Shown: positions 44,694 to 52,496 of the stretch, piece by piece
Layout of the letters: each line of letters opens with the position of its first letter
Position numbering within the stretch: position 1 is the stretch's first letter
DNA from: Bog-366 sp963722555
GTDB taxonomy: Bacteria > Acidobacteriota > Terriglobia > UBA7540
Direction of reading: 5' to 3'
NCBI GenBank assembly: GCA_963722555.1
Contig: CAVRNQ010000007.1
Span: 806,001 to 870,000 of the forward strand
Length of the DNA stretch: 64,000 nucleotides
Made by a program: the position numbers and the translations under genes
The notes under the pieces: generated by a model
What the model was told of the DNA's origin: nothing
Databases searched by the model: none
What the model saw: the letters and a program-made list of their open reading frames with translations, nothing else

Positions 44694-44870
44694 AGCGTAG
44701 GGGCAATTCATGAATTGCCTCTACGCAACCAGCTTGGGCAGTGCCTCGCCCCTAGACCGCCTATGGCTTTCCATTTTCCTTTCCAACTGGCTCTTCCCAA
44801 TCCTGCCTGCGCGGGGGTACCCTTAAATCTTCCCGGGCAGTTCAGGGAATCAGCTATCGCGAGGTGCACC

Positions 44871-46046
44871 ATGGCAGACGACTACCGATTCGCCACGCTG
44901 GCCGTACATGCCGGTGAAGGTCCTTGCCCGCTTACAGGAGCCGTGGATACGCCCATTTACCAATCCACCACCTTCGCAGCCGTGGATTCCGATGAAATGG
45001 CCGCGTTGTACTCCGGCGAGAAGCCTGGGTACATGTACACCCGCTACGGGAATCCCACGGTGCACGCCTTCGAGGAGAAAGTCGCGGCGCTGGAAGGTGG
45101 CGAAGCAGCGCAGGCATTCGCCACGGGCATGGCGGCCGTCTCTTCCGCCATATTGGGATACGTCAAGGCCGGCGACCACGTAGTAGCGGCGCGCTCCCTC
45201 TATGGCGCGGCCTATAACTTCCTCAACCGGCAGCTTCCAGCCATGGGAGCCTCCACCACCTTCGTTCAATCTCTGCGCGCTGAGGATTTCGAAAAGGCCA
45301 TTCAACCCAACACGCACCTGATTTACTTTGAGTCGCCCAGCAACCCCATCCTGGAGATCCTCGATATTGCCGCGCTGGCCCGAATCGCCCGCGCCCACGG
45401 CATCCCTTCCATGATCGACAACACCTTCGCCTCGCCGGCTCTGCAGCAACCCCTGAGTTTAGGTGTCACCGTTGTGGTCCACTCCGCGACCAAGTACCTG
45501 TGCGGGCACGGCGACGCGATGGGCGGGGCCGTGATCGGCCCCCAGGACTACATCCGCCACCTCAACCGCGACGTTCTCCGCAACTTCGGCGGGGTCATGA
45601 GCCCGTTCAATGCCTGGCTCATGCTGCGAGGCATGCGCACTCTTCATTTGCGCATGTCGGCGCACTGCTCGAACGCCCAGAGGGTCGCGGAGTTCCTGGC
45701 CCAACACGCCAAGGTGGAACACGTCAACTACCCGGGCCTGCCGAATCATCCCGGCCACGATCTGGCCAAACGGCAGATGAAGGGCTTTGGGGCCATGATG
45801 AGCTTTACGGTCAAGGGAGGGTACCAGGGCGGGAAGCAGGTCATGGATCGCGTCAAGATCTTTGCCCGCGCCGCCAGCCTGGGCGATACGCGCTCGCTGA
45901 TTGTGCACTCCGCCTCGACCAGCCATCGCGCCGTCCCACGCGAACAGCGGGAGGCTATTGGCATCACGGATGCCTTGGTGCGCCTCTCGGTGGGAGTTGA
46001 AGCCGTGGAAGACCTGATCCAGGACCTCGCTCAGGCCCTCACCTAA
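44871..46046 (+). CDS. Cys/Met-metabolism PLP-dependent lyase/synthase
   Basis: 391 residues; ATG 44871 preceded by GAGGTG. Fold-type I enzyme of the cystathionine gamma-synthase / methionine gamma-lyase / O-acetylhomoserine sulfhydrylase family: 'AVHAGEGPCPLTGAVDTPIYQ', substrate/PLP Tyr-Arg in 'YTRYGNPTV', 'ATGMAAVSSAI', PLP aspartate region 'PSMIDNTFASP', and the PLP lysine in 'VVHSATKYLCGHGDAMGG'. The C-terminal 'SLGDTRSLIVHSASTSHR' binds the substrate carboxylate. The exact reaction cannot be decided from sequence; absence of the Cys typical of methionine gamma-lyase before the active site favours a gamma-synthase or sulfhydrylase. It stands alone. Confidence 0.9.
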   Translation: MADDYRFATLAVHAGEGPCPLTGAVDTPIYQSTTFAAVDSDEMAALYSGEKPGYMYTRYGNPTVHAFEEKVAALEGGEAAQAFATGMAAVSSAILGYVKAGDHVVAARSLYGAAYNFLNRQLPAMGASTTFVQSLRAEDFEKAIQPNTHLIYFESPSNPILEILDIAALARIARAHGIPSMIDNTFASPALQQPLSLGVTVVVHSATKYLCGHGDAMGGAVIGPQDYIRHLNRDVLRNFGGVMSPFNAWLMLRGMRTLHLRMSAHCSNAQRVAEFLAQHAKVEHVNYPGLPNHPGHDLAKRQMKGFGAMMSFTVKGGYQGGKQVMDRVKIFARAASLGDTRSLIVHSASTSHRAVPREQREAIGITDALVRLSVGVEAVEDLIQDLAQALT

Positions 46047-46131
46047 GAGAATCGGTGTGCCTGCATCCCCGAAATGGCGAGGGGTGACTCATTCTGACCC
46101 GGAACGGTCTCAGCTTTGATCCCCCCAAGGG

Positions 46132-46293
46132 GGTACTGGTGTCATTTGCGAGACGCGGGCGCTCCCAAATACAGTCATTCCCGCGAAAGCGGGAATCTAG
46201 TCTGCAAGCCATGGGAAATGCGCCGCCGACGGACTGGATTCCCGCTTTCGCGGGAATGACCGCTGTTTCGAAAGGGATCCCATTCCAAATGAC
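46132..46293. repeat. 162-bp element, left copy, flanking the M24 gene
   Basis: It is the near-exact reverse complement of 47813-47974: both read (in one orientation) GGTACTGGTGTCATTTGCGA, then an ATTCCCGCGAAAGCGGGAAT palindrome, a variable ~40-base middle, an inverted copy of the palindrome, and TTTCGAAAGGGAT before CCATTCCAAAT. The two copies face each other across the aminopeptidase gene. Confidence 0.85.
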
Positions 46294-46366
46294 AACAGCA
46301 CCCCCCAAGGGGATCATTGCCCGCACGGCTCACTTCCCAGGTGTACTTTCTCGTGCCGGCGCAAGC

Positions 46367-47731
46367 TTACCTTCCCGCCATCAGCTTCTCGATCTCTGGC
46401 GCCGTGCGCGGCAGGCGGCGGGTCAGGATTTCGTTCCCGTCCTGGGTAATAAGGATATCGTCTTCGATGCGGACGCCGAGCTTTTCTTCCGGCAGGTAAA
46501 CACCCGGTTCGATGGTGATCACCATGCCGGGTTCGAGCGGTCGGCTGTAATCGACCGGATCGTGAACGTTGAGGCCGATGGGGTGGCCCAATCCATGGAT
46601 AAAGTACTGGCCGAGCGGCTGGCCGTGCAAATCCTTCCCGTGCGTATTGATGTACTCGAAGGCGATCTCGTACAAACTCTTGGCGCTACCGCGGGGCACG
46701 GACACGCCGGGTTTGGCGGCGGCGATGGCGGCGTTCTGCGCACCCAGAACGACTTCGTAGATCTCGCGTTGCCGCGGCGTAAAGTGGCCATTCACGGGCA
46801 CGGTGCGCGTGATGTCACTGGCGTAGCCGCTATAGGAGCCCGCGACGTCCATCACCACCACGTCGCCGTCCTGCATCTGGTTCCAGTCCCGATCGTAGTG
46901 GAGAACCGTGGACGAGAATCCTGAGCCCACGATGGGCGGATAAGCCGGCCACTCGCAGCCCCGCCGCTCGAATTCATACTTCATGAGGGCAGCGATTTCG
47001 TACTCCCCCATGCCGGGTTTCATGGCTTTCAGGGCGGCCAGGTGTGCGTCAACCGAAGCCTCCGCGGCCTTGCGAATCAAGGCTATCTCTCCCGGTGTCT
47101 TCACCATGCGCAGGCGGAGCAGCTCCGGGCGTAGGTCGGCAAGCACGGCGAGCGGCGCCAGCTTGCGAATTTTCCCCAGCATCTCCGCCTGGAAGTAGTC
47201 TTCGCCGCTCTCCGGCTGCGGCGTCAGCTCCGTATAAATCTTGGAGAAGCCCTTGAGCGACTCCTCGAGGTCAGAGGGGAAAAGGGAGGTGCTGCGAACC
47301 GCGGCAAAACCGGTGCGGGCGGGAGCTTCGGCGTCGTCCGCGCCGAGCTTGGGGCCCGTCCATTTTTCCTGGCGGACGTCGTGCGGCGGGATATAAAGAA
47401 CCTCTTTCTCAAGCTCCGCGGCTGCCCCGGCCTGGCGCGCCTTCGGCACGAGCAGCATCATGGCTTCCGGCTCGTTCCAGCCCGTGAGGTAGTAGAACTC
47501 CTCGTTCTGGCGGAAAGACGTGACGCTGGCTGCCACATCAGCCTCGCGATAGCCGAAGAGCACGACCACGCCATCGCCGCCTGTGTCGCGAACCAGGCGC
47601 GCGCGGCGCTCGTGGAAGACCGCGGCCGGCTCACGCTCCCAGCCGTAAGCCGCCCCCGCCGCCCCCAGGATGGCCGCAAAAGTTAGTGCCGCCGAAACCA
47701 AAACCACCTTGCGTTCGAGCCTTCGTGGCAT
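46367..47731 (-). CDS. secreted M24-family Xaa-Pro aminopeptidase
   Basis: 454 residues; ATG 47731 follows GGAGGGGG. An N-terminal signal (LERKVVLVSAALTFAAILGA) is unusual for aminopeptidase P, which is normally cytoplasmic. The N-terminal non-catalytic domain ('YYLTGWNEPEAMMLLVPKA') precedes the pita-bread fold with all metal ligands: Asp in 'VVVMDVAGSY', Asp in 'GYASDITRTV', His in 'HGLGHPIGLNVHD', Glu in 'VITIEPGVY' and Glu in 'GVRIEDDIL'. It should remove N-terminal residues preceding proline from exported peptides. The gene is framed by the inverted 162-bp repeats at 46132-46293 and 47813-47974. Confidence 0.92.
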   Translation of the reverse strand: MPRRLERKVVLVSAALTFAAILGAAGAAYGWEREPAAVFHERRARLVRDTGGDGVVVLFGYREADVAASVTSFRQNEEFYYLTGWNEPEAMMLLVPKARQAGAAAELEKEVLYIPPHDVRQEKWTGPKLGADDAEAPARTGFAAVRSTSLFPSDLEESLKGFSKIYTELTPQPESGEDYFQAEMLGKIRKLAPLAVLADLRPELLRLRMVKTPGEIALIRKAAEASVDAHLAALKAMKPGMGEYEIAALMKYEFERRGCEWPAYPPIVGSGFSSTVLHYDRDWNQMQDGDVVVMDVAGSYSGYASDITRTVPVNGHFTPRQREIYEVVLGAQNAAIAAAKPGVSVPRGSAKSLYEIAFEYINTHGKDLHGQPLGQYFIHGLGHPIGLNVHDPVDYSRPLEPGMVITIEPGVYLPEEKLGVRIEDDILITQDGNEILTRRLPRTAPEIEKLMAGR

Positions 47732-47812
47732 GGAAACCCCCTCCGGAGGTAAGCGTACAGCATAACGCCTGCGTCAAGTGCAGCGAAATCATAACTGCGG
47801 CCCGGTACTTGT

Positions 47813-47974
47813 GTGATTTGGAATGGAATCCCTTTCGAAACACTGGTCATTCCCGCGAAAGCGGGAATCCATTCCGTTGACGGCGCATCTGCAATGGCTT
47901 GCGGAGTAGATTCCCGCTTTCGCGGGAATGACTGCACCTGGGAGTACCCGTGTCTCGCAAATGACACCAGTACC
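47813..47974. repeat. 162-bp element, right copy, inverted
   Basis: Reverse complement of the 46132-46293 element, with the two 20-base palindromes at 47849-47868 and 47910-47929. Differences are scattered, so the copies have aged since duplication. Confidence 0.85.
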
Positions 47975-48059
47975 CGGCGGCCCGCTGCCGGTAAGGACAC
48001 CGGCATTACAAAATCCGCGATATCAGCAATTCTGAATTGGAAATGAACATGCCGGCAGG

Positions 48060-49682
48060 TTACGTGGCGTGCTCCACGGCGCGGGGCCGAAAGAGTGCTG
48101 GCAGCACGTTCGCGAGCCGCCGCAGCGGCGTCTGGAACAGGGACATCGTCCCCATGTAGGAATAGCCCATGAAAAAGAGCAGCAGGAACGGCGTGGTCAG
48201 ATAGTTCTCCATGCTGAAAGAATAGACGATGGTGAAGGCGAAGTAGGCGGCGAGCGAGAGTTCGACGATCGGGATCCAGCCGGCGCGGCGGCGCACGTAT
48301 TTCTTGCGCTCCCAGCCCCCTTCGCTCGCTTCCAGGTGGTATTTGGCGGTGCGCACAAATTCCGACTGATGGCCGAGGAGCGCCTCGATCACTGCCTTGG
48401 CGTTAGTGACGGCCAGGCCGATCCCCGTCGCCATGATGAAAGGCATGTACTTGATCCGGCTGAGCCACTGGCGCGGATAAAGCTCGCGCTGCGCCACCAT
48501 GTAGAAGCTCGAAATCGAGCAGGTGGAGGCAAGGAAGAGCGGCAGATCCAGGTAGAGCATCTGGAACCAGCCCTGGTAGAAGCGCACGATCATAGCCGGG
48601 AGCAGGATCACCGAAAAAACGATCATCAGCGGATAGGCGATGTTCGCCGTCAGGTGGAAGGTGGCCTCGATCTTGATCTTGAGCGGCTGGTCGCTGCGCC
48701 AGATTACGGGAAGCAGCTTCTTCGCCACCTGGATGAGCCCCTTGGCCCAGCGCGCCTGCTGCGTCTTGAAGGAATTCATCTCGACGGGCAGCTCCGAGGG
48801 GCAGACGATGTTGGGATCGTAAATGAACTTCCAGCCCTTGAGCTGCGCGCGATAACTCAAATCGGTGTCTTCGGTCAGCGTATCGTGCTGCCAGCCGCCC
48901 GCGTCGTCGATGGCCGTGCGCCGCCACATGCCGGCGGTGCCATTGAAGTTAAAGAAGCGGCCCGAAAAGTTGCGGGCGCCGTGCTCGATCACGAAGTGGC
49001 CGTCCAGCAGAATGGCTTCGACTTCCGCCAGGTTCGAATAGTGACGGTTGATCCACGTCCAGCGGCCCTGCACGACCGCCACCTGGAGATCGGTGAAATA
49101 ATGAACCATTTCACGCAAAATCGCGGGCGGCGGCACGAAGTCCGCGTCGAAGATGGCGATAAACTCGCCCGTGGCGCTCTTCATGCCCTCGGCAAGCGCG
49201 CCGGCTTTGTAACCCTCGCGGTTGTCCCGATGATGGTAACTGATGGGGTGACCGGCGCTCGCGTACTCACTCACCAGACGCGAGGAGACAATGCGGGTCT
49301 CGTCGATCGAGTCGTCGAGCACCTGGATATCCAGCAACTCGCGCGGATAGTCGATGCGGGTAACAGCCTCGAGCAGGCGTTCCACCACATAGCGCTCGTT
49401 GAAAATCGGGAGCTGGATGGTGACACGCGGCAATTCTCGGAACTGCTGCCCCGGCTTCGGCGCCTTGCCGCGGCTCTTCATGTACAGATAAACGAGATAG
49501 TAGCGATGCATGCCGTAGATCGAAAGGATGATCAGGATCGTGAAATAAGGAATCAGGATGGAAAGGTCAAAGGCGTTGGGCTGATAGATGCCTCGGAACG
49601 GATCTTTGTGGAAGACTTTGTAAAAATACTTCACCACCGGGTTCGCGGGGGCGACCAGGATGGCGAAAAGCAGATGATGCAT
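48060..49682 (-). CDS. processive family 2 glycosyltransferase (cellulose/mannan-synthase-like)
   Basis: 540 residues. Two N-terminal hydrophobic segments, one strong ('ILIPYFTILIILSIYGM'), then a GT-A domain with 'VTIQLPIFNERYVVERLL', 'LDDSIDET' (first Asp), 'FDADFVPP' (DxD), 'LTEDTDLSYR' (TED, catalytic base) and 'QQARWAKG' (Q..RW), the full set of processive beta-glycan synthases. Four or so further membrane helices follow. It should polymerise a sugar nucleotide into a chain at the inner membrane, or act as a glucosyl/mannosyl transferase of the CslA/ceramide-glucosyltransferase type. No BcsB or export partner is near. Divergent from the higBA module. Confidence 0.9.
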   Translation of the reverse strand: MHHLLFAILVAPANPVVKYFYKVFHKDPFRGIYQPNAFDLSILIPYFTILIILSIYGMHRYYLVYLYMKSRGKAPKPGQQFRELPRVTIQLPIFNERYVVERLLEAVTRIDYPRELLDIQVLDDSIDETRIVSSRLVSEYASAGHPISYHHRDNREGYKAGALAEGMKSATGEFIAIFDADFVPPPAILREMVHYFTDLQVAVVQGRWTWINRHYSNLAEVEAILLDGHFVIEHGARNFSGRFFNFNGTAGMWRRTAIDDAGGWQHDTLTEDTDLSYRAQLKGWKFIYDPNIVCPSELPVEMNSFKTQQARWAKGLIQVAKKLLPVIWRSDQPLKIKIEATFHLTANIAYPLMIVFSVILLPAMIVRFYQGWFQMLYLDLPLFLASTCSISSFYMVAQRELYPRQWLSRIKYMPFIMATGIGLAVTNAKAVIEALLGHQSEFVRTAKYHLEASEGGWERKKYVRRRAGWIPIVELSLAAYFAFTIVYSFSMENYLTTPFLLLFFMGYSYMGTMSLFQTPLRRLANVLPALFRPRAVEHAT

Positions 49683-49820
49683 AATAATAGTCGCGACCTT
49701 TTTGAGAACAGTCCCCTACATTATACACCGCAAACCGGCCCAGGGGAAACTGCGCCCTCCAGGTGGTGGTGCATTTTGAATTCTTGGATACCGTCCCTAC
49801 AGGCTCAAGCCTTCCAACGC

Positions 49821-49849
49821 TTGACGCGCTACGCTGTACGTAGTATGCT
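49821..49849 (+). promoter_or_regulatory. higBA promoter with embedded dyad
   Basis: TTGACG (49821-49826), 17 bases, TATGCT (49844-49849). The spacer holds CTACGCTGTACGTAG (49829-49843), a dyad suited to HigA binding and autorepression. The HigB start GTG is at 49856, about where transcription should begin, so the message may be leaderless. Confidence 0.6.
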
Positions 49850-49855
49850 TCGAGA

Positions 49856-50134
49856 GTGATCCGGAGCTTTCGCTCGAAGCAGACGGAAGAGCTTTTCCAT
49901 TACCATCACACCCAGCGGTTCCGGGCCTTTGAGCGGATCGCGTTGCGCAAACTGCTCCAGCTTCACGCTGCCACGGAGTTAATGGTTCTGGCGTCTCCTC
50001 CCGGGAATCACCTGGAGGCGTTACGGGGCACCCGGATGGGACAGCATTCGATTCGCATCAACGACCGGTGGCGGATCTGCTTCGTCTGGCGCCAGGGTCA
50101 TGCCTACGAAGTGGAGATTGTGGATTACCACTGA
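49856..50134 (+). CDS. higB: HigB-type toxin (RelE superfamily)
   Basis: 92 residues starting at GTG 49856. 'MIRSFRSKQTEELFHY', 'FERIALRKLLQLHAATELMVLASPPGNHLEALRG' (in sections), and the closing 'QHSIRINDRWRICFVWRQGHAYEVEIVDYH' are the hallmark of HigB/plasmid-maintenance killer proteins, ribosome-dependent mRNA endonucleases. The C-terminal 'DYH' carries the conserved Tyr/His of the active site. Full length. HigA follows 12 bases later, the inverted toxin-first order of this family. Confidence 0.93.
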   Translation: MIRSFRSKQTEELFHYHHTQRFRAFERIALRKLLQLHAATELMVLASPPGNHLEALRGTRMGQHSIRINDRWRICFVWRQGHAYEVEIVDYH

Positions 50135-50146
50135 GGAGAATTTGCC

Positions 50147-50464
50147 ATGCGCAAGCCGCAGACTTTGATGCCGCCTGTCCATCCGGGCGAGATCCTGCGC
50201 GAGGATTTCATGAAGCCGCTCGCCCTCTCGATCAACAGGCTGGCGCTCGACCTGCACGTGCCGGCGACCCGCATCGGCGAAATTGTGCACGAGCGCCGCC
50301 GCATCACCGCCGACACAGCCTTGCGCCTGGCGCGCTACTTCCACACCAATCCCGAGTTCTGGCTCAATCTGCAAAACTTCTTCGACCTCGAAATCGAGAG
50401 ACGCTCGGGCGCGACGGTCGAAATCGAGCGCCAAGTGCATCCCGCTGCCGTACAGGCTTCTTAA
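50147..50464 (+). CDS. higA: HigA-type antitoxin (XRE helix-turn-helix)
   Basis: 105 residues; ATG 50147 follows GAGGAG. Contains 'PPVHPGEILREDFMKPLALS' and 'ARYFHTNPEFWLNLQNFFDLE', the standard HigA signature around an XRE-type helix-turn-helix ('RIGEIVHERRRITADTALRL'). It should neutralise HigB and repress the operon through the dyad in the promoter. The protein is complete, so the module looks functional. Confidence 0.93.
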   Translation: MRKPQTLMPPVHPGEILREDFMKPLALSINRLALDLHVPATRIGEIVHERRRITADTALRLARYFHTNPEFWLNLQNFFDLEIERRSGATVEIERQVHPAAVQAS

Positions 50465-50593
50465 CCCAGCTTTTCTTGAATTACACTCTGTGGACCAAGC
50501 TGGGAGCCACGGCGCGGTTTTGGCGCCGTGCGCTTGTCGATGGCCAGAACCCGCAAAAGCCCACAGCATAGAAAGCGTGCCGTGCCTACCTAC

Positions 50594-50624
50594 CTTCAAA
50601 ATCCTCTGGGCCTGAGGGTGCAGG
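50594..50624 (+). pseudogene. fossil of a vapC 3' end
   Basis: CTTCAAAATCCTCTGGGCCT and the bases after it align with 51417-51447, the last codons of vapC and its trailer (most positions identical). No longer coding. It forms a direct repeat around the vapBC module. Confidence 0.5.
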
Positions 50625-50712
50625 TTGTAGCGCAGACTTGTTTTTGAAGTCTGCGGCCCTTTATCGGGAAAGCAAAGAGCCGCGGAGTTAAAGGGCAACT
50701 CCGCGCTACCTG
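50620..50712. repeat. TAGCGC-ended palindromic element
   Basis: GCAGGTTGTAGCGC (50620-50633) faces GCGCTACCTGC (50702-50712). Inside are two hairpins: CGCAGACTT/AAGTCTGCG and CCGCGGAGTT/AACTCCGCG. A shorter relative is at 62312-62362. Confidence 0.6.
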
Positions 50713-50755
50713 CTTTGTTGATCCAACGCTCTCGTCGAGGTAGGAATTAGATAGC

Positions 50756-50784
50756 TTGACTTACATAAATCAAGAGGGTAGGAT
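50756..50784 (+). promoter_or_regulatory. vapBC promoter
   Basis: TTGACT (50756-50761), 17 bases, TAGGAT (50779-50784). It decides the antitoxin start: ATG 50785 would lie upstream of the transcription start, leaving ATG 50806. Confidence 0.6.
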
Positions 50785-50805
50785 ATGAAGCATGGTAGGT
50801 GCCCA

Positions 50806-51042
50806 ATGAAGATCGAAGCCAGTGTCGTCACGACCAAGGGACAACTCGTCATCCCCGCTCGTCTGCGCCGGCGATTCGGGATCAAAAAGGGGACGATGGT
50901 CACCTTTGTAGAAGATGGCGGGCGTATAATCGTTCAGCCCGTTACACGAGAGTTCATTCGCGGCCTGCGCGGTTCGCTCAAGAGCGGCCCTTCGGCGCTG
51001 GACCACCTGATCAAGGAACGCACGAGAGAGCGCACTCTGTGA
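50806..51042 (+). CDS. vapB: AbrB/SpoVT-type antitoxin (VapB)
   Basis: 78 residues from ATG 50806 with AGGTG upstream. The N-terminal swapped-hairpin barrel reads 'KIEASVVTTKGQLVIPARLRRRFGIKKGT' (in two blocks), typical of AbrB-fold antitoxins that bind DNA and neutralise PIN-domain toxins through the basic C-terminal tail. Its TGA overlaps the toxin's GTG (GTGA), ensuring coupled translation. Confidence 0.9.
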   Translation: MKIEASVVTTKGQLVIPARLRRRFGIKKGTMVTFVEDGGRIIVQPVTREFIRGLRGSLKSGPSALDHLIKERTRERTL

Positions 51043-51431
51043 AAACTCACGTCCTTGACGCCAGCGCCCTTATGACATTCTTCGAGGATCGCCCCGGCGC
51101 CGGGAAAGTCGAAGAACTGCTCGCCAAAGCCGCCGAAGCTAAGTGGCCCCTGCTGATGTCCGTAGTCAACTGGGGTGAGGTGTACTACTCGGTCTGGCGC
51201 GCGCGCGGCGAAGCGGCCGCGAACGAGAAGCTCCGTGAGATCGCTCAATTGCCCATCGAGATCGTCGACGCCGACTCCGGCTTGACGCGTGTGGCCGCCA
51301 GCCTCAAGGCGGAGCACAACCTTCCTTACGCCGACTGCTTCGCCGCCGCCCTCGCCCAAGCCAGGAAGGCAACCTTGGTCACGAGTGACAGCGACTTCAA
51401 GCGCGTTGGCACCGCCCTCAAAATCCTTTAG
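51039..51431 (+). CDS. vapC: VapC-type PIN-domain toxin
   Basis: 130 residues starting at GTG 51039, overlapping the antitoxin stop. The PIN-domain acidic residues are all present: Asp in 'THVLDASALMTFF', Glu in 'VVNWGEVYYSV', Asp in 'LPYADCFAAALA' and Asp in 'VTSDSDFKRV'. It should be a magnesium-dependent RNase. Complete module; the 3' end has a fossil twin at 50594-50624. Confidence 0.92.
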   Translation: MKTHVLDASALMTFFEDRPGAGKVEELLAKAAEAKWPLLMSVVNWGEVYYSVWRARGEAAANEKLREIAQLPIEIVDADSGLTRVAASLKAEHNLPYADCFAAALAQARKATLVTSDSDFKRVGTALKIL

Positions 51432-51557
51432 GTCTGAGGGTGCGGTGATCCTCGCGAGATGGGGAATCGGCCAACCGCACACATCGCAAGAATCGCGACG
51501 TGTGCGCCAGACCAATCTCTCACCCTCGGCCTTCAGAGCCTGCCCTATTCGCTGCGC

Positions 51558-51770
51558 TCAGGGCAAGCTCTGAGCGGGGCGAAGGGTCCGCCCTTGTGTC
51601 GCTTCCTCTTGTTTCAGCCGCTCGGCCAGCAGAACCCTGAGCAGCGAATGATAGGGAACATCGCGCTGGTTCGCCAGGGCTTTGAGCCGGGCGATGAGAG
51701 CTTCGGGCAAGCGCCGTGAAATCGTTCGGAGGGAAGGTTTCAGATTCGGCAGGTTTCTGCCGGAGGACAA
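51558..51770 (-). pseudogene. N-terminally truncated CopG/BrnA-type antitoxin
   Basis: The frame reads 'NLPNLKPSLRTISRRLPEAL' and 'LKALANQRDVPYHSLLRVLL' then 'AERLKQE', the C-terminal ribbon-helix-helix half of a CopG/BrnA-like antitoxin. The usual first ~35 residues (acidic 'E...FW..HD' region) are missing: upstream is a promoter-like AT-rich sequence for the other strand. Only a TTG at 51770 can start it. Probably a remnant. Confidence 0.55.
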
Positions 51771-51780
51771 GATTTTTTGA

Positions 51781-51808
51781 TTGACAACGTTAACTTATGC
51801 GTTATAAT
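51781..51808 (+). promoter_or_regulatory. orphan consensus promoter
   Basis: TTGACA (51781-51786), 16 bases, TATAAT (51803-51808): both hexamers are perfect. No ORF with a good start follows within 250 bases. A twin with TATACT is on the other strand at 62811-62784. Confidence 0.6.
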
Positions 51809-51879
51809 ACATAGAGTACCGAGCGCCCCGGCTCGATAGAAGCTACTCGGGAGGTAGCCTTGCCCTTGCCACCCACGAA

Positions 51880-51985
51880 GCAGGCAGTAGGCAGAAAGCA
51901 GTAGGCACAAGGCAGTAGGCAGGATGCTGACTCCTGGCTCCTAGCTTCTTACTCCTGACTTCTGACTCCTGATTGCTGAACGCTG
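51880..51985. repeat. low-complexity GGCAGTAGGCA / CTGACTCCTGA tract
   Basis: Repeated GCAGTAGGCA units (51883-51925) run into TGACTCCTGGCTCC, TACTCCTGACTTCTGACTCC and TGATTGCTGAACGC. The same two blocks in the same order occur on the minus strand at 62706-62636, and the first again at 52337-52397. Confidence 0.75.
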
Positions 51986-52037
51986 AAGGCTGATGGCTGG
52001 ACGCCAAGCCCGCGAGCGTGGAGATTTTGAAAATGTC

Positions 52038-52304
52038 CAGCCTCTCCATTATGTTGATGATAATAAATATACTTAGCGATATTCATCATGATTCTGCAAA
52101 ATCATCAAGTCGTTGAAATTAAGCAAGTTAAATGCATTGCGCTGACGTTGGCCTCAGAAAACGCGGGGGGGAAAAATGAAGGTAAGTTCCATTATGTTGT
52201 TGAAAACACATGTAGAAAAAATGTCACTTTGTGGGCTCTCCATTATATTTATGATAATAAACGAGTTATAGTTGCCTCTCCATTATGTTGATGATAATAA
52301 ATGG
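52038..52304 (+). repeat. AT-rich tract with dispersed CCATTATGTTGATGATAATAAA repeats
   Basis: TCCATTATGTTGATGATAAT occurs at about 52044 and again at about 52281, with degenerate copies near 52187 (CCATTATGTTGTTGA) and 52242 (CCATTATATTTATGATAAT). The segment is visibly AT-richer than its surroundings. It encloses a short ORF (52088-52291). Confidence 0.65.
52088..52291 (+). CDS. short AT-rich ORF, possibly a gene remnant
   Basis: 67 codons from ATG 52088, no ribosome site. It contains QVVEIKQVKCIALTLASENA and VVENTCRKNVTLWALHYIYD, which reads like part of a small secreted beta-sandwich. The stretch 52107-52139 matches 62200-62168 (other strand) at 29 of 33 bases; two of the four differences are silent, hinting at shared coding ancestry (VVEIKQV). 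Not recognised as a known family. Confidence 0.3.
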   Translation: MILQNHQVVEIKQVKCIALTLASENAGGKNEGKFHYVVENTCRKNVTLWALHYIYDNKRVIVASPLC

Positions 52305-52336
52305 AGTTAGCAGCGATTCTTCATTGCAGAATGGCA

Positions 52337-52397
52337 GGGCAGGAGGCACAAGGCAGTAGGCAGTAGGCAGAGGGCAGTAGGCAGTAGGCAGAGGGCG
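52337..52397. repeat. second GGCAGTAGGCA tract
   Basis: Five or more tandem variants of GGCAGTAGGCAG directly before the permease gene end. Same repeat family as 51880-51925 and 62670-62706. Confidence 0.7.
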
Positions 52398-52496
52398 GTA
52401 GGAAGGAGGCGGCGAGCGCCGTTCGACGCGAACCTACAGAATTTTTGTGGACCACAGCGAGTCAGAGGTGAGAAGCGGCGACGAAATGCAGGAGGG

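Noticed and set aside
44468..44713. 81-codon frame across the twin palindromes before the PLP enzyme
   Set aside because: It is built from the palindrome translation (SFPRRRESS, VIPAQAGMQ), a common artefact of this repeat type.
48069..49859. 596-codon frame opposite the GT2 gene
   Set aside because: The minus-strand frame has every GT2 catalytic motif; this one is low-complexity His/Arg/Glu/Asp-rich shadow coding.
52187..52304. The CCATTATGTTGATGATAATAAA repeats as a CRISPR array
   Set aside because: Copies are degenerate, unevenly spaced and not separated by uniform spacers; no cas genes are present.
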